NCBI GenBank assembly: GCA_027624955.1
Contig: JAQBTG010000016.1
Coordinates: 18,082-82,081, forward strand
Reading direction: 5' to 3'
DNA from: Pseudomonadota bacterium
Lineage (GTDB): Bacteria > Pseudomonadota > Alphaproteobacteria > UBA828
DNA length: 64,000 nucleotides
The translations under genes were made by a program, and so were the position numbers. The notes below the pieces were generated by a model that was given only the letters and a program-made list of their open reading frames with translations, made no database searches and was not told the origin of the DNA. Of this stretch, positions 1 to 8,865 are shown piece by piece. The stretch's first letter is position 1. Each line of letters begins with the position of its first letter.

Positions 1-235
1 GGTGGCCGACGCCGAGATATCCTTGGTGCTGACCGGCACCGGCGATGTGCTGGAGCCCGAGGACGGCCTGATTGCCATTGGCTCAGGCGGAAATTTCGCG
101 CTCGCCGCGGCGCGCGCCCTGGTCGACATGGAAGGCCTCGACGCCGAAGCGGTGGCGCGCAAGGCCATGGCGATTGCCGCGGATATCTGCATTTACACCA
201 ACAATTCCCTGGTGGTGGAGAAATTGCCGAAATGA
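1..235 (+). CDS. hslV: HslV, ATP-dependent protease peptidase subunit (C-terminal part)
   Basis: This is the last 77 or so codons of HslV, the proteolytic subunit of the HslUV (ClpQY) complex in the cytoplasm. The visible part includes the HslV-typical stretch [13 protein letters not shown] followed by [17 protein letters not shown]. The N-terminal catalytic threonine and the start codon lie before the window, so the gene is truncated by the window edge and not broken. Its stop codon overlaps the start of hslU as ATGA (232-235), which implies translational coupling of the two subunits. Identity is secure from the conserved C-terminal half and from the neighbour. Confidence 0.95.
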   Translation, partial: VADAEISLVLTGTGDVLEPEDGLIAIGSGGNFALAAARALVDMEGLDAEAVARKAMAIAADICIYTNNSLVVEKLPK

Positions 236-1542
236 CCAGCTTTAGTCCGCGCGAAATTGTTTCCGAACTCGACCGATTCATTGTCGGCCAGAATGACGCC
301 AAACGCTCCGTTGCCATTGCCATGCGCAACCGCTGGCGGCGCCACCAATTGCCGGAAGATTTGCGCGAGGAAGTCCTGCCCAAGAATATTCTGATGATCG
401 GCCCAACCGGTGTCGGCAAGACCGAGATCGCGCGCCGCCTGGCGCGCCTGGCGCAGGCGCCTTTCCTCAAGGTCGAGGCGACCAAATTTACCGAAGTTGG
501 TTATGTCGGACGCGATGTCGAGCAGATCGTGCGCGATTTGGTGGAAATCTCCATCCATATGACGCGCGAACAGATGCGCAAGGAAGTCACGGCCAAAGCT
601 GAACTTCTTGCCGAGGAACGGGTGCTCGATGCGCTGGTCGGCAAGAGCGCCGGCAAAGAGACCCGGCAAAAATTCCGTGCCAAGCTGCGCGACGGCGAGT
701 TGGCGGAGAAGGAGATCGATATCGAAGTCTCCGAGAGCGCCGGTGGGTCACTTCCCTCGTTCGAGATTCCCGGCATGCCGGGCGCACAAATGGGCATGGT
801 CAATATCGGCGAGATGCTCGGCAAGGCCATGGGCGATCAGAAGAAATCCAAGCGCATGACGGTGGCCGAATCCTACGATGTGCTGATCGAGGAGGAGAGC
901 GACCGACTATTGGATCAGGACAAAGTGGTACGCATTGCACTCGAAAACGCAGCCAATAATGGCATCGTCTTTATCGACGAGATCGATAAAATCTGCGCCC
1001 GCTCCGACCGCATGGGCGCCGATGTCAGCCGCGAAGGCGTGCAGCGCGATCTTTTGCCTTTGATTGAGGGAACGGCGGTGGCGACCAAACATGGCACGAT
1101 CACCACGGACCATATCCTGTTCATCGCGTCGGGCGCGTTTCACCTTTCCAAGCCATCCGATTTGCTGCCTGAACTCCAGGGCCGCCTGCCGATCCGAGTG
1201 GAACTGCAAGCGCTCACCCGGGATGATCTGAAACGCATTCTGACCGAGCCCGAAAACAGTCTTATCCGGCAATATGTGGCGCTTCTCGGCACCGAGAAAA
1301 TCACCCTTGAATTCAGTGACGACGCCATCGACGCGATCTCCGATCTTGCCGCCGAGGTGAATCGTGCGGTCGAGAATATCGGCGCGCGGCGCCTCCATAC
1401 GGTGATGGAAAAATTGCTGGAAGAGATTAGTTTCGAGGCCACCGACCGCAGCGGCGAGACCATCGCCATCGACAGGGAATATGTCGACAGCCGCGTCGCC
1501 GATCTCGCCAAGGACACCGACCTCAGCAAATTTATTTTGTAG
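232..1542 (+). CDS. hslU: HslU, ATPase subunit of the HslUV protease
   Basis: This AAA+ unfoldase feeds substrates to HslV in the cytoplasm. The 436-residue length is normal for the family. Walker A is GPTGVGKT at residues 57-64, the pore loop GYVG is at 90-93, and Walker B is VFIDE at 246-250. The C-terminal LSKFIL is the tail that docks between HslV subunits and activates the peptidase. The ATG start overlaps the hslV stop, so the pair is one operon. Convergent genes begin 8 bases beyond the stop; no hairpin plus T-run terminator is visible there. Confidence 0.98.
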   Translation: MTSFSPREIVSELDRFIVGQNDAKRSVAIAMRNRWRRHQLPEDLREEVLPKNILMIGPTGVGKTEIARRLARLAQAPFLKVEATKFTEVGYVGRDVEQIVRDLVEISIHMTREQMRKEVTAKAELLAEERVLDALVGKSAGKETRQKFRAKLRDGELAEKEIDIEVSESAGGSLPSFEIPGMPGAQMGMVNIGEMLGKAMGDQKKSKRMTVAESYDVLIEEESDRLLDQDKVVRIALENAANNGIVFIDEIDKICARSDRMGADVSREGVQRDLLPLIEGTAVATKHGTITTDHILFIASGAFHLSKPSDLLPELQGRLPIRVELQALTRDDLKRILTEPENSLIRQYVALLGTEKITLEFSDDAIDAISDLAAEVNRAVENIGARRLHTVMEKLLEEISFEATDRSGETIAIDREYVDSRVADLAKDTDLSKFIL

Positions 1543-1550
1543 CGCGGCAG

Positions 1551-1877
1551 CTACTCGTCGCGGAAGAGGCTGCGGATCAGGCCGCCTTCGCGGTCTACAG
1601 TGCGCGCCTTTTCGCGGCACTCAGCCATCACTGCTTCGGGAATCAAGCGGCGCACCAGCCACAGTCCGGCGACGATGATCACGATATCGTCGAGCATGCC
1701 GAAAAATGGAATGAAATCGGGAATAATGTCGATCGGGCTGGCGGCGTAAAGCAGCACCACGATCAAGATTGCCTTGGCCGTCCACGGCGTGTTGGGATGG
1801 CGGAAGACGAACCACATGGCATGCAGCTCGATCTTGAGCGCCCGGACCTTTTCCTTGACGCGCGCCACCCAACTCAT
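1551..1877 (-). CDS. YkvA-like (DUF1232) small membrane protein
   Basis: This is a 108-residue protein with the DUF1232 core: LLYAASPIDIIPDFIPFFGMLDDI followed by a hydrophobic stretch, so probably one or two membrane segments. The family is widespread and its molecular function is not established. I chose the ATG at 1877 (MSWVARVKEKV) because it lies four bases past the stop of the upstream smr-domain gene. The reading frame remains open back to 1955, but that extension only shadows the end of the upstream gene. It is the last gene of the minus-strand operon from the Tim44-domain gene down to here. Confidence 0.85.
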   Translation of the reverse strand: MSWVARVKEKVRALKIELHAMWFVFRHPNTPWTAKAILIVVLLYAASPIDIIPDFIPFFGMLDDIVIIVAGLWLVRRLIPEAVMAECREKARTVDREGGLIRSLFRDE

Positions 1878-1881
1878 GGCG

Positions 1882-2451
1882 CTAACGCCGGCGGCGCAGC
1901 AGTAGATATAACGCGCCGGCACCACCGTCGCGCGGCGTCGCCTGCTCGATGGCAATCACCATTTCGCGGAGCGGCGGCTGATTGAGCCAGAGCGGCACCA
2001 TGCGGCGCAGCACGCCGCCTTCGCGCACCGAACCCTTGCCGGTGATAACCAACACCGAGCGGCGATCGGCCATCCAGCATTCGGCGAGAAAGCTGTTCAA
2101 TTCCGCGTGCGCTTCCGATTGGGTCATGCCGTGCAGATCGACCCGCGCTTCGGGCCGCAGCTGACCACGCTTCAGGCGCTGAGCATTGCGCTTATCGAGG
2201 CCAGCGGTTTTGCCGGGCGCCAATTCGGGCAGCAGCTTAGCTCGGGTTGGGGCCGGCGGCGGCGGCGGAACGACGGTTGAAGCAATGGCCGTTGGCGGCT
2301 TCGGTTTCTTGGCCTTGTCGGGCGCGCTCCGGGTCTTGGGTTCTTCGAGCGGCTGCGAATATATTGGATCGACGTCGCCCGTCACCTGGCGCCACAGCGA
2401 TTGCTCTTCGCGGCTGACGGAGCGTTTATGCGCCATCGCCCCGGCTCTCAC
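1882..2451 (-). CDS. Smr-domain protein
   Basis: The protein has 189 residues. The first 100 are basic and proline-rich and probably disordered. The C-terminal Smr domain shows DLHGMT at 105-110 and ITGKG around 136-140, both family hallmarks. Smr domains bind or cleave nucleic acid (MutS2 and SmrB C-termini are known nucleases), but the substrate of this stand-alone alphaproteobacterial form is not known to me. The GTG start at 2451 overlaps the lutC stop as GTGA. An ATG at 2436 is an alternative start. In many alphaproteobacteria this gene lies directly beside mltA; here three lut genes lie between them. Confidence 0.9.
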   Translation of the reverse strand: MRAGAMAHKRSVSREEQSLWRQVTGDVDPIYSQPLEEPKTRSAPDKAKKPKPPTAIASTVVPPPPPAPTRAKLLPELAPGKTAGLDKRNAQRLKRGQLRPEARVDLHGMTQSEAHAELNSFLAECWMADRRSVLVITGKGSVREGGVLRRMVPLWLNQPPLREMVIAIEQATPRDGGAGALYLLLRRRR

Positions 2452-3164
2452 GCTTCAACGATGATGATGTGCAGACGCCGGGGGCCGTGCGCGCCAAGCT
2501 GGAGGCGCTGTTCGATATCACCAGTGCGCGACGGCCCGGTGATCAGATTGACCGTGCGCGGCATGAAGGCGCCGTCCTCACCCTCGGCGCGCAGGCGGCG
2601 CCAGCCTTCTTCATAAGCGCCGGTAATCTGATCGGCACGCAGCACCACAATATGATTCTCGGGCAGGAAGTTCAGCGTCGAGGGCCGCGTCGCATCGGAT
2701 GTCAGCATCAGCGTACCGGTTTCGGCGAATGCCATGTCGGCGCCGGTGATGCTCACCTGATCGGCATCCTCGGCGCGGCCGCGGCGCATGTTGAGCATCG
2801 GCCGCGATGCCCAGGGATAACTATCTAGCGCGGTATCCGGCGCCATCACCATATCGCTCGGTAGATTGTTCTGCGCCAAATATTCCGCCACCGCATCCGG
2901 CACATCAGCACCGTTCGGCACGCGCACGACACTCGCCTGCACGGCTTCCGCCATCTTGGAAAATAGCGCCACTTGGTCGGCGGGAGATCCATCGCCGCGG
3001 GCCGGGATTAGGTTGCTCTTGGGCGAGCTGAGGCGTGCCGACAATTCCTCGCGCACCGAAGCCGGCAATTCCTCCCGTCCGAGACTGCGCCGGAGCGCGC
3101 CAAGGATACGGTCGCGCCCCTTGCCTGCGCCGTTCGCTGCATTCTCTGTTGTATTGCCGCTCAT
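2448..3164 (-). CDS. lutC: LutC-type lactate utilization protein (LUD domain)
   Basis: This LUD-domain protein of about 238 residues is the third component of the LutABC system, which oxidises L-lactate to pyruvate. The ETGTLMLTSD segment and the following HIVVLRADQI segment are typical of LutC/YkgG. The ATG at 3164 overlaps the lutB stop as ATGA and is preferred over an in-frame ATG at 3185, which would lie well inside lutB. The 3' end overlaps the smr-domain start. LutC has no visible metal-binding cysteines, as expected for the family. Confidence 0.92.
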   Translation of the reverse strand: MSGNTTENAANGAGKGRDRILGALRRSLGREELPASVREELSARLSSPKSNLIPARGDGSPADQVALFSKMAEAVQASVVRVPNGADVPDAVAEYLAQNNLPSDMVMAPDTALDSYPWASRPMLNMRRGRAEDADQVSITGADMAFAETGTLMLTSDATRPSTLNFLPENHIVVLRADQITGAYEEGWRRLRAEGEDGAFMPRTVNLITGPSRTGDIEQRLQLGAHGPRRLHIIIVEA

Positions 3165-4579
3165 GCCCGGCCCCGGCGGCGCCATTTGGCGTGAAACGAT
3201 CCGCCCTCGGGCGTCGGCATATCGCGCCCCGCCGTCCAGCCATGAGCGAACGGTAAGCTGGCGATGCGGCCGCGCCGGGCGCCGAGCAGGCGCAGCGCTC
3301 GGACCAGCAACGCTGTGGTCAGCCGGTAGCTGGCGGGGTGGCGCACCAGCCAGGCCCAGAACGCTAATCCCAGGCGATAGCGCGGCGCTTGCAGGCCGGC
3401 GTCAAATTCCTGTTCACGCCAGCGCCGCATGAGGCCGGGGAGCGGAATACGCATTGGGCATACTTCTTCGCAGCGGCCACAAAAGGTTGAGGCATTGGGC
3501 AGATGATGGGCTTCTTTCAGGCCCACCAGATTCGGCGTCAGCACTGCGCCCACCGGGCCCGGATAAACCCAGCCATAGGCATGGCCACCGATCGCACCGT
3601 ATACCGGGCAATGGTTCATGCAGGCGCCACATTTAATGCAGCGCAGCACCTCACGGAATTCGGAGCCCAGCATGCCGCTGCGGCCATTGTCGAGCAAGAT
3701 GACGTGGAACGCCTCCGGCCCGTCCAGATCACCGGGTCGCTTGGGCCCGGTTGAGAGTGTGGTATAGGTCGAGAATTCCTGCCCGGTGGCGGAGCGTGCC
3801 AGCACGCGTAGAATGGTGCTCATGTCGTCGAGCGTCGGGACCGCCTTCTCCAGGGTGGCGAGCACGATATGTACGCGCGGCAATATTTGCGTCAGATCAC
3901 CATTGCCCTCGTTGGTGACGATGGCGGTGGTGCCGGTCTCGGCGACGAGAAAATTGGCGCCGGTAATGCCGACATCGGCGTCAATGAAACGATGACGCAA
4001 CATGGCGCGCGCCTCGTCTACCAGCTCGTCGACTTCTTCCAGCCGTTTGCCGCCGCCTTTTTCCTTGTGATGTTCGTAAAACAGGTCGGCGACCTGGTCT
4101 TTGGTTTTGTGAACAGCAGGCGCGATGATGTGGCTTGGATATTCGCCCGCGAGCTGGACGATATATTCACCGAGATCGGTCTCAATCGGCTCGATATCGT
4201 TTGCTTCAAGAAATTGATTGAGGCCGATTTCCTCGCCGATCATTGATTTTGATTTAGTGACTGTTTTCGCTTCGACGGCGCGGCAAATATCCAACACCGT
4301 TTGACGCGCGTCTTCGGGGGTCACGCACCAATGGACCACACCGCCGCTTTCCTCGACCTTGTCGGCGAAACGCTCGAGATAGAAATCAAGATGCTCCAGC
4401 GTGTGATTCTTTATCTCCACGGCCTGATCACGGAGCGCCTCGAATTCCGGCAGGAGCGCCGCCGCTTCGGATCGCTTGACCGAAAAGCCCGTTCGAAAAC
4501 GCGACAGGGCATCCTGCAGGTTTTCGTCTACAAGGCCCTTTTGGGCGCGGGCGATAAAATCATGGCTGGTTGATTGCAT
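3161..4579 (-). CDS. lutB: LutB-type lactate utilization iron-sulfur protein
   Basis: This is a 472-residue electron-transfer subunit of LutABC. An N-terminal LUD domain includes FLVAETGTT. Two cysteine clusters follow: CIKCGACMNHCP at about 314-325 and CGRCEEVCP at about 367-375, the ligands for two 4Fe-4S clusters. The ATG at 4579 (MQSTSHDFIARAQKG) has an AAGG ribosome-binding site about nine bases upstream and matches the family start; the frame is open to 4675 but that part overlaps lutA. It lies seven bases after lutA. Electrons from lactate presumably pass through these clusters towards the respiratory chain. Confidence 0.95.
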   Translation of the reverse strand: MQSTSHDFIARAQKGLVDENLQDALSRFRTGFSVKRSEAAALLPEFEALRDQAVEIKNHTLEHLDFYLERFADKVEESGGVVHWCVTPEDARQTVLDICRAVEAKTVTKSKSMIGEEIGLNQFLEANDIEPIETDLGEYIVQLAGEYPSHIIAPAVHKTKDQVADLFYEHHKEKGGGKRLEEVDELVDEARAMLRHRFIDADVGITGANFLVAETGTTAIVTNEGNGDLTQILPRVHIVLATLEKAVPTLDDMSTILRVLARSATGQEFSTYTTLSTGPKRPGDLDGPEAFHVILLDNGRSGMLGSEFREVLRCIKCGACMNHCPVYGAIGGHAYGWVYPGPVGAVLTPNLVGLKEAHHLPNASTFCGRCEEVCPMRIPLPGLMRRWREQEFDAGLQAPRYRLGLAFWAWLVRHPASYRLTTALLVRALRLLGARRGRIASLPFAHGWTAGRDMPTPEGGSFHAKWRRRGRA

Positions 4580-4586
4580 CTTCGCC

Positions 4587-5393
4587 TTAACCTGTTTGCC
4601 GAGCGCGGCGCTTGGCGCCTGCGGGTTCGCCGATCGCCGGCCCATCCGCCATGCCGGCGAGAACTTCGGCAACATGGCGTGTTTCTACGCCACGGCCTTC
4701 GCGGGTCAAGCGGCCGGCCATGTTCAAGAGGCAACCGAGATCTCCGGCCAACAATGTACCGGCGCCGGTATCTGCGATATCGGCCACTTTATCGCTGACC
4801 ATGCGGGTCGAAATTTCCGGATATTTGATACAAAAAGTTCCGCCGAAGCCACAGCACACATTGGCGCCCGGTAGCTCCTTCAACTGCAATCCGTGGACGC
4901 TCGCCAACAGCCGGCGCGGCTGTTCTTGCACGCCGAGTTCGCGCAGGCCGGCACAGGAATCGTGATAGGTGACGCTGCCGTTGAACTCCGCCGCCACCGT
5001 TTCCACGCCCAACTCATCGGTGAGAAACGACACCAGCTCGAATGTTTTGGCAGCGAGCGCCTCGGCACGCGGACGCCAGGCGGCATCGTCTGCGAAGAGC
5101 ACGGGATAATGATGTTTGATCATGCCGGCGCAAGAGCCAGATGGCGCCACCACGGCATCGAACCTTTCGAAGGATTCGATCACTTGGCGGGCGATAGCCC
5201 TGGTATTGCGGCTGTCGCCCGAATTATGCGCCGGTTGGCCGCAGCAGATTTGCGCACTCGGCGCTTCGACTATGCAGCCGGCATCCTCGAGCAGCTTGAC
5301 CGCTGCGAAGCCGACGCTGGGGCGGAACAGATCGACCAAGCAGGTGACGAACAGACCAACCCTGACGGTGCCGCGCTCAGGCTTTTCACTCAT
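4587..5393 (-). CDS. lutA: LutA-type lactate utilization protein (CCG domains)
   Basis: This 268-residue protein has two CCG domains with the signatures ICCGQPAHNSGD (CCG at 50-52) and NVCCGFGGTF (CCG at 179-181). Such cysteine-rich repeats bind unusual 4Fe-4S clusters, as in heterodisulfide reductase subunit B and the GlpC/LutA families. It is the first gene of lutA-lutB-lutC, which together substitute for a flavin lactate dehydrogenase. It starts 34 bases after mltA, so it may be cotranscribed with the mltA group or have its own promoter in that short gap. No LutR-like regulator or lactate permease is adjacent. Confidence 0.94.
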   Translation of the reverse strand: MSEKPERGTVRVGLFVTCLVDLFRPSVGFAAVKLLEDAGCIVEAPSAQICCGQPAHNSGDSRNTRAIARQVIESFERFDAVVAPSGSCAGMIKHHYPVLFADDAAWRPRAEALAAKTFELVSFLTDELGVETVAAEFNGSVTYHDSCAGLRELGVQEQPRRLLASVHGLQLKELPGANVCCGFGGTFCIKYPEISTRMVSDKVADIADTGAGTLLAGDLGCLLNMAGRLTREGRGVETRHVAEVLAGMADGPAIGEPAGAKRRARQTG

Positions 5394-5427
5394 AATCTCG
5401 CTTTCCTTCCGTGCGAACGGCGCGAGA

Positions 5428-6681
5428 TTAGTTGACCAGCGCCTGAACGTCGAGGTCGCGTGGCAGGAGCAGCCAATACCGGCCCTGATGTTTCATTCGC
5501 CCGGCGATTTCGCCGGCGTCGTGCCCGGTTCCCCAAAACACGTCGCCGCGCACCGGGCCACGGATGGCGCCGCCGGTATCCTGGGTCACCATGAGGCGGC
5601 GTAGCATTTGGTCAGGCCTTGACGGATCGCCGTCCGGCGCTTGTGCCGCCAACCAAAGCGGCGCACCAAGCGGTAGGAACTTGCGGTCCACCGCCAGCGA
5701 ACGCCCGGCCAGGAGCGGCACGCCTTGCGCACCCACCGGCCCGAGCTCGGCCGTCTTGCCGTCTAACCAACGAAAGAAGACAAACGAATTATTTTCCTGC
5801 ATCACCGCCGTCGCCCCAGCCGGATTGTCTTCCAGCCAGGCGCGGATGGACTGCATGGTGACCTCCTCCCGCGTCAGGGCGCCGCGTTCAACCAGGCTGC
5901 GGCCGATAGCAAGATAGGGTTGGCCATTGCTGGCGGCATAGGCGATGCGCCGCGCGCCGCCATCTTTCAGGCGGACCCGGCCCGAGCCCTGAATATGGAG
6001 GAAAAACGCATCGACCGCGCTATCGACCCAAACCAGCTCCAGGCTTCGACCGGCAAGCGCGCCGGTGTCGATCTCCGCCCGGGTGGGATAGGGCAAGAGC
6101 GCACCGTCAACGACGCGCCCGGCAATGCGCTCGCCCGCCATGGCTTCACGGAAACGACCGAGTGAAACCGAAACCAGATCGTCCGGACGGCGGTAGAGCG
6201 CGATGTCATAGCCCTCTCCGGGCGTCAGCGAGCCCTGCAATTCGGGCTCGAAATAGCCGGTAAACAGGCCCATTTCGCGGCCGTTGTTGAGCACCGCGTA
6301 GGGCTGGAACCAATCTTCGAAAAACAGACGCGCGGCCTGGTGATCACGCGTATCGCGCGCTCCGGCCGCTTCGCAAGCACCCTGCCAGGCGCCGGCGCTG
6401 CCCGGGATCGCGCCTCCGAGGCTGGCGCTGGCGTCACGCCGCAGCAGCTTATCGCAGGAGCGGAGAAATGCCTGCAAGCCATTGCCCTGCTGGTCGATGT
6501 CCCAGCCCGGCAAATCGGTGAATGATGCGGCGCGCAGGTGCAGCCGATCAACCGGCGGCGGCTCAAGTGAGGTTTTTGGACTCGAGAGCGGCGCGCAGGC
6601 GGTAAATAATACGAGCGTTGTTAGGAAGGTCGCCCAAGTGGCCCAAGCGATTAACCCGGCGTGCGGCACGGTCGTGCTCAA
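5428..6681 (-). CDS. mltA: MltA, membrane-bound lytic murein transglycosylase A
   Basis: This enzyme cleaves peptidoglycan glycan strands to give 1,6-anhydro-muropeptides at the outer membrane. A hydrophobic leader ends in a lipobox with Cys29 (VLFTAC), so it is a probable lipoprotein. Family motifs are GYFEPELQGS at 142-151, HIQGSG at 229-234 and the C-terminal 3D domain with TQDTGGAIRGPVRGD at 366-380, where Asp368 is the likely catalytic acid. The TTG start at 6681 overlaps the Tim44-domain stop (TTGA); a GTG four codons later is an alternative. The 417-residue length is normal for alphaproteobacteria. Confidence 0.95.
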   Translation of the reverse strand: MSTTVPHAGLIAWATWATFLTTLVLFTACAPLSSPKTSLEPPPVDRLHLRAASFTDLPGWDIDQQGNGLQAFLRSCDKLLRRDASASLGGAIPGSAGAWQGACEAAGARDTRDHQAARLFFEDWFQPYAVLNNGREMGLFTGYFEPELQGSLTPGEGYDIALYRRPDDLVSVSLGRFREAMAGERIAGRVVDGALLPYPTRAEIDTGALAGRSLELVWVDSAVDAFFLHIQGSGRVRLKDGGARRIAYAASNGQPYLAIGRSLVERGALTREEVTMQSIRAWLEDNPAGATAVMQENNSFVFFRWLDGKTAELGPVGAQGVPLLAGRSLAVDRKFLPLGAPLWLAAQAPDGDPSRPDQMLRRLMVTQDTGGAIRGPVRGDVFWGTGHDAGEIAGRMKHQGRYWLLLPRDLDVQALVN

Positions 6682-7415
6682 TCAGGCGTACGGGTCTCGA
6701 TCAAGGCCCAAGTCGGATCGCTGGAGCGCGTGTTGTGGGCAAACGTCCACAGATCGACCACCCGCACAATGGATTCGGGTTCGCCTTCCACCGTCTCACC
6801 GTTTTCATCACGGGTAACGGTCATTTGCTGGCTGCGAAAGCGAACCGTCAACCGCGCCGTGCTGCCTTTCAGATCGGCAGCATCGATGGCGGCGGAATCA
6901 AGCGAAACAATCGTGGTCTCGACGCTTTCCTTGGCGGCGATGCGCGCCCGGATGACATCGGCGAACTGGTCATAAACATCGTCGCCAAGAAGCGGTCGCA
7001 ATGTCGCGGTATCACCGGCGGCGAAGGCTTCAACAATCATTTCGAAAGCACCCTTGGCGCCGGTCACGAACTGACGCGGGCTAAAATCCGGATCGGCGGC
7101 TCGAATGCGCATCAAGCCGACGCGAATGTCGTCGGTTGCGTCTTGTTTCAAGTCGGGCTGAGATACCTCGCGATCGCCAACATCCGACAATTCCTTCTCG
7201 AACAGGTCGTCTTCGGATTCATCGCCATGACCCGGCAGATGAATAACCTTGCCGGTATTTTGCTCTTCAGCTTCGTTCGAACGTGAAAAGATATCGCTGG
7301 GGCGCTGACGTTCCTGCCCCGTGCGCCGGCCAAGTGCGCTGCGCAGCCGCAGAATCACGAACACCGCGATCAAGGCGAAAAATATTATGTCGAAATATTG
7401 GAACCCGTCAGACAT
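6678..7415 (-). CDS. Tim44-domain (TimA-like) membrane-anchored protein
   Basis: The protein has 245 residues: one N-terminal membrane helix at about 9-25, a charged linker, then a C-terminal Tim44 domain (FVTGAKGAFEMIVEAFAAGD through WALIETRTPD). It is the alphaproteobacterial relative of mitochondrial Tim44; its role in the inner membrane of free-living bacteria is not settled. It heads the minus-strand group with mltA and diverges from fxsA and secB, a placement conserved in alphaproteobacteria. The 181-base gap to fxsA should contain both promoters, but I see no convincing -35/-10 pair. Confidence 0.9.
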   Translation of the reverse strand: MSDGFQYFDIIFFALIAVFVILRLRSALGRRTGQERQRPSDIFSRSNEAEEQNTGKVIHLPGHGDESEDDLFEKELSDVGDREVSQPDLKQDATDDIRVGLMRIRAADPDFSPRQFVTGAKGAFEMIVEAFAAGDTATLRPLLGDDVYDQFADVIRARIAAKESVETTIVSLDSAAIDAADLKGSTARLTVRFRSQQMTVTRDENGETVEGEPESIVRVVDLWTFAHNTRSSDPTWALIETRTPD

Positions 7416-7596
7416 ATTCCCTTACTCTTGCCTGAGCGCCCGGCTCACGAAATCAACCAATGAACGATGCATCGCGTCTGTCGAGCACATACTTGGTCGA
7501 GGCGCCGTATAAAATTTAAGCCGCACATAGCACCGCTCACGGCATGCTCTACCATATAACAAATAGACCTTCACTACGGAAACCGCAAGCTCTGCC

Positions 7597-8112
7597 ATGA
7601 TCCCGCTCCTCCTCTTCCTCGCAATTCCGGCCGCCGAAATATTCCTGTTTATCGAAGTGGGCGGCCAAATCGGAACCTGGCCGACCATCGCAATGATATT
7701 CGGAACCGCTATAATTGGTGGCACGATCTTGAGATATCAGGGTCGGCAAATGATCGAGCGGGCCCGTGAACAAGTTGCACGGCACGAGATGCCGGTGGCG
7801 GAAATTGCGCAGGGCGCCGTGCTCGTGGTTGCAGCACTGTTGTTGCTGACGCCAGGTTTCATTACCGATGCGCTCGGCGCGCTGTTGCTCATACCCATTC
7901 TCCGCCGCTTGGTTCTCGGCCTGCTTTTGCTCGCCATTCGGGCACGTTTGCGCGACAAATACCGGCCAACGGATCCGGGCGCCGCCGCCGCCTCCGACAA
8001 GGTTATCGATGGTGAATTCGAAGATATCAGCAGTTCACAAGGCGCGGATGATTCACCCGGCCAACCTGGGGGCCAGTCCGGGATTCCACCACCGCGTATC
8101 GATAGAGAGTAA
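7597..8112 (+). CDS. fxsA: FxsA family inner-membrane protein
   Basis: The 171-residue protein opens with MIPLLLFLAIPAAEIFLFIEVGG, the FxsA signature, and has about three to four hydrophobic segments up to residue 120, followed by an acidic, disordered tail. In E. coli, FxsA overproduction relieves exclusion of phage T7 by plasmid F; the ordinary cellular role is unclear. It is transcribed divergently from the Tim44-domain gene and in the same direction as secB, 96 bases downstream. Confidence 0.9.
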   Translation: MIPLLLFLAIPAAEIFLFIEVGGQIGTWPTIAMIFGTAIIGGTILRYQGRQMIERAREQVARHEMPVAEIAQGAVLVVAALLLLTPGFITDALGALLLIPILRRLVLGLLLLAIRARLRDKYRPTDPGAAAASDKVIDGEFEDISSSQGADDSPGQPGGQSGIPPPRIDRE

Positions 8113-8208
8113 GACGTCGGGTATGTTAGTCTCATTTTCCCGAGCATTTCCGTGGCGCGCCGGGAAATCTCTGCCAAATTGACGTTATTTGACGAAAGGT
8201 ATTCAGCG

Positions 8209-8817
8209 ATGAGCGATAGCGAGAAGACGGATAAAGGCAAAAGCAAAAAAGCAGCGGCAGCAGACGCGCCGGCAGAGGATTCAACATCCGCCAGCGCCGA
8301 TGCGCAAGCCGCGGAAACCGGTACGGCCGAGGGTGCTGCGAGTGATGACGCCGGTGGCACAGTACCGGCAGCGCCGACCAGTGCCCCGCAAATCGGCATC
8401 CAATCGCAATATGTTAAGGATCTGTCGTTCGAGAATCCCGGCGCCCCGGGTAGTCTTGTCGCGGCGGCGAAGGCGCCTGAAATCCAGGTCAATGTCGAAG
8501 TTCAAGCGCGCCCGTTACAGAACGATACCTACGAAGTCGCCCTGCATATCACGGCGAGCGGCAAGAACGGACAAACCACCTTGTTCATGGTGGATCTCAC
8601 TTACGGCGCGGTCTGCCGGGTCATCGGGGTGCCCAAAGAGTCTCTACAGCCGGTGCTTCTGGTCGAATGTCCGCGCATGCTGTTTCCGTTTGCGCGGCGC
8701 GTTCTGTCCGACGCCACGCGGGATGGCGGATTTCCACCACTTATGCTCAACCCGATCGATTTCATGGCACTTTACCGTCAGCAACAACAGTCTCTGGCCG
8801 CAAATAGCGACGCCTAG
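8209..8817 (+). CDS. secB: SecB, protein-export chaperone
   Basis: This cytosolic chaperone holds precursor proteins unfolded and delivers them to SecA. The conserved core runs from about residue 62 (GIQSQYVKDLSFENP) to MLNPIDFMALY near the C-terminus. The ATG at 8209 follows a GAAAGG ribosome-binding site; an upstream GTG at 8152 is open but lacks support. The 202-residue form is longer than typical SecB (about 150-165) because of a 55-60 residue N-terminal extension rich in Ala, Ser, Asp and Lys. The extension is likely disordered. It converges on dnaQ. Confidence 0.95.
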   Translation: MSDSEKTDKGKSKKAAAADAPAEDSTSASADAQAAETGTAEGAASDDAGGTVPAAPTSAPQIGIQSQYVKDLSFENPGAPGSLVAAAKAPEIQVNVEVQARPLQNDTYEVALHITASGKNGQTTLFMVDLTYGAVCRVIGVPKESLQPVLLVECPRMLFPFARRVLSDATRDGGFPPLMLNPIDFMALYRQQQQSLAANSDA

Positions 8818-8865
8818 TCCAACAGCGCCAGCGCCGGCGCCAACGACGGCGTCAACGGCGGCGCC

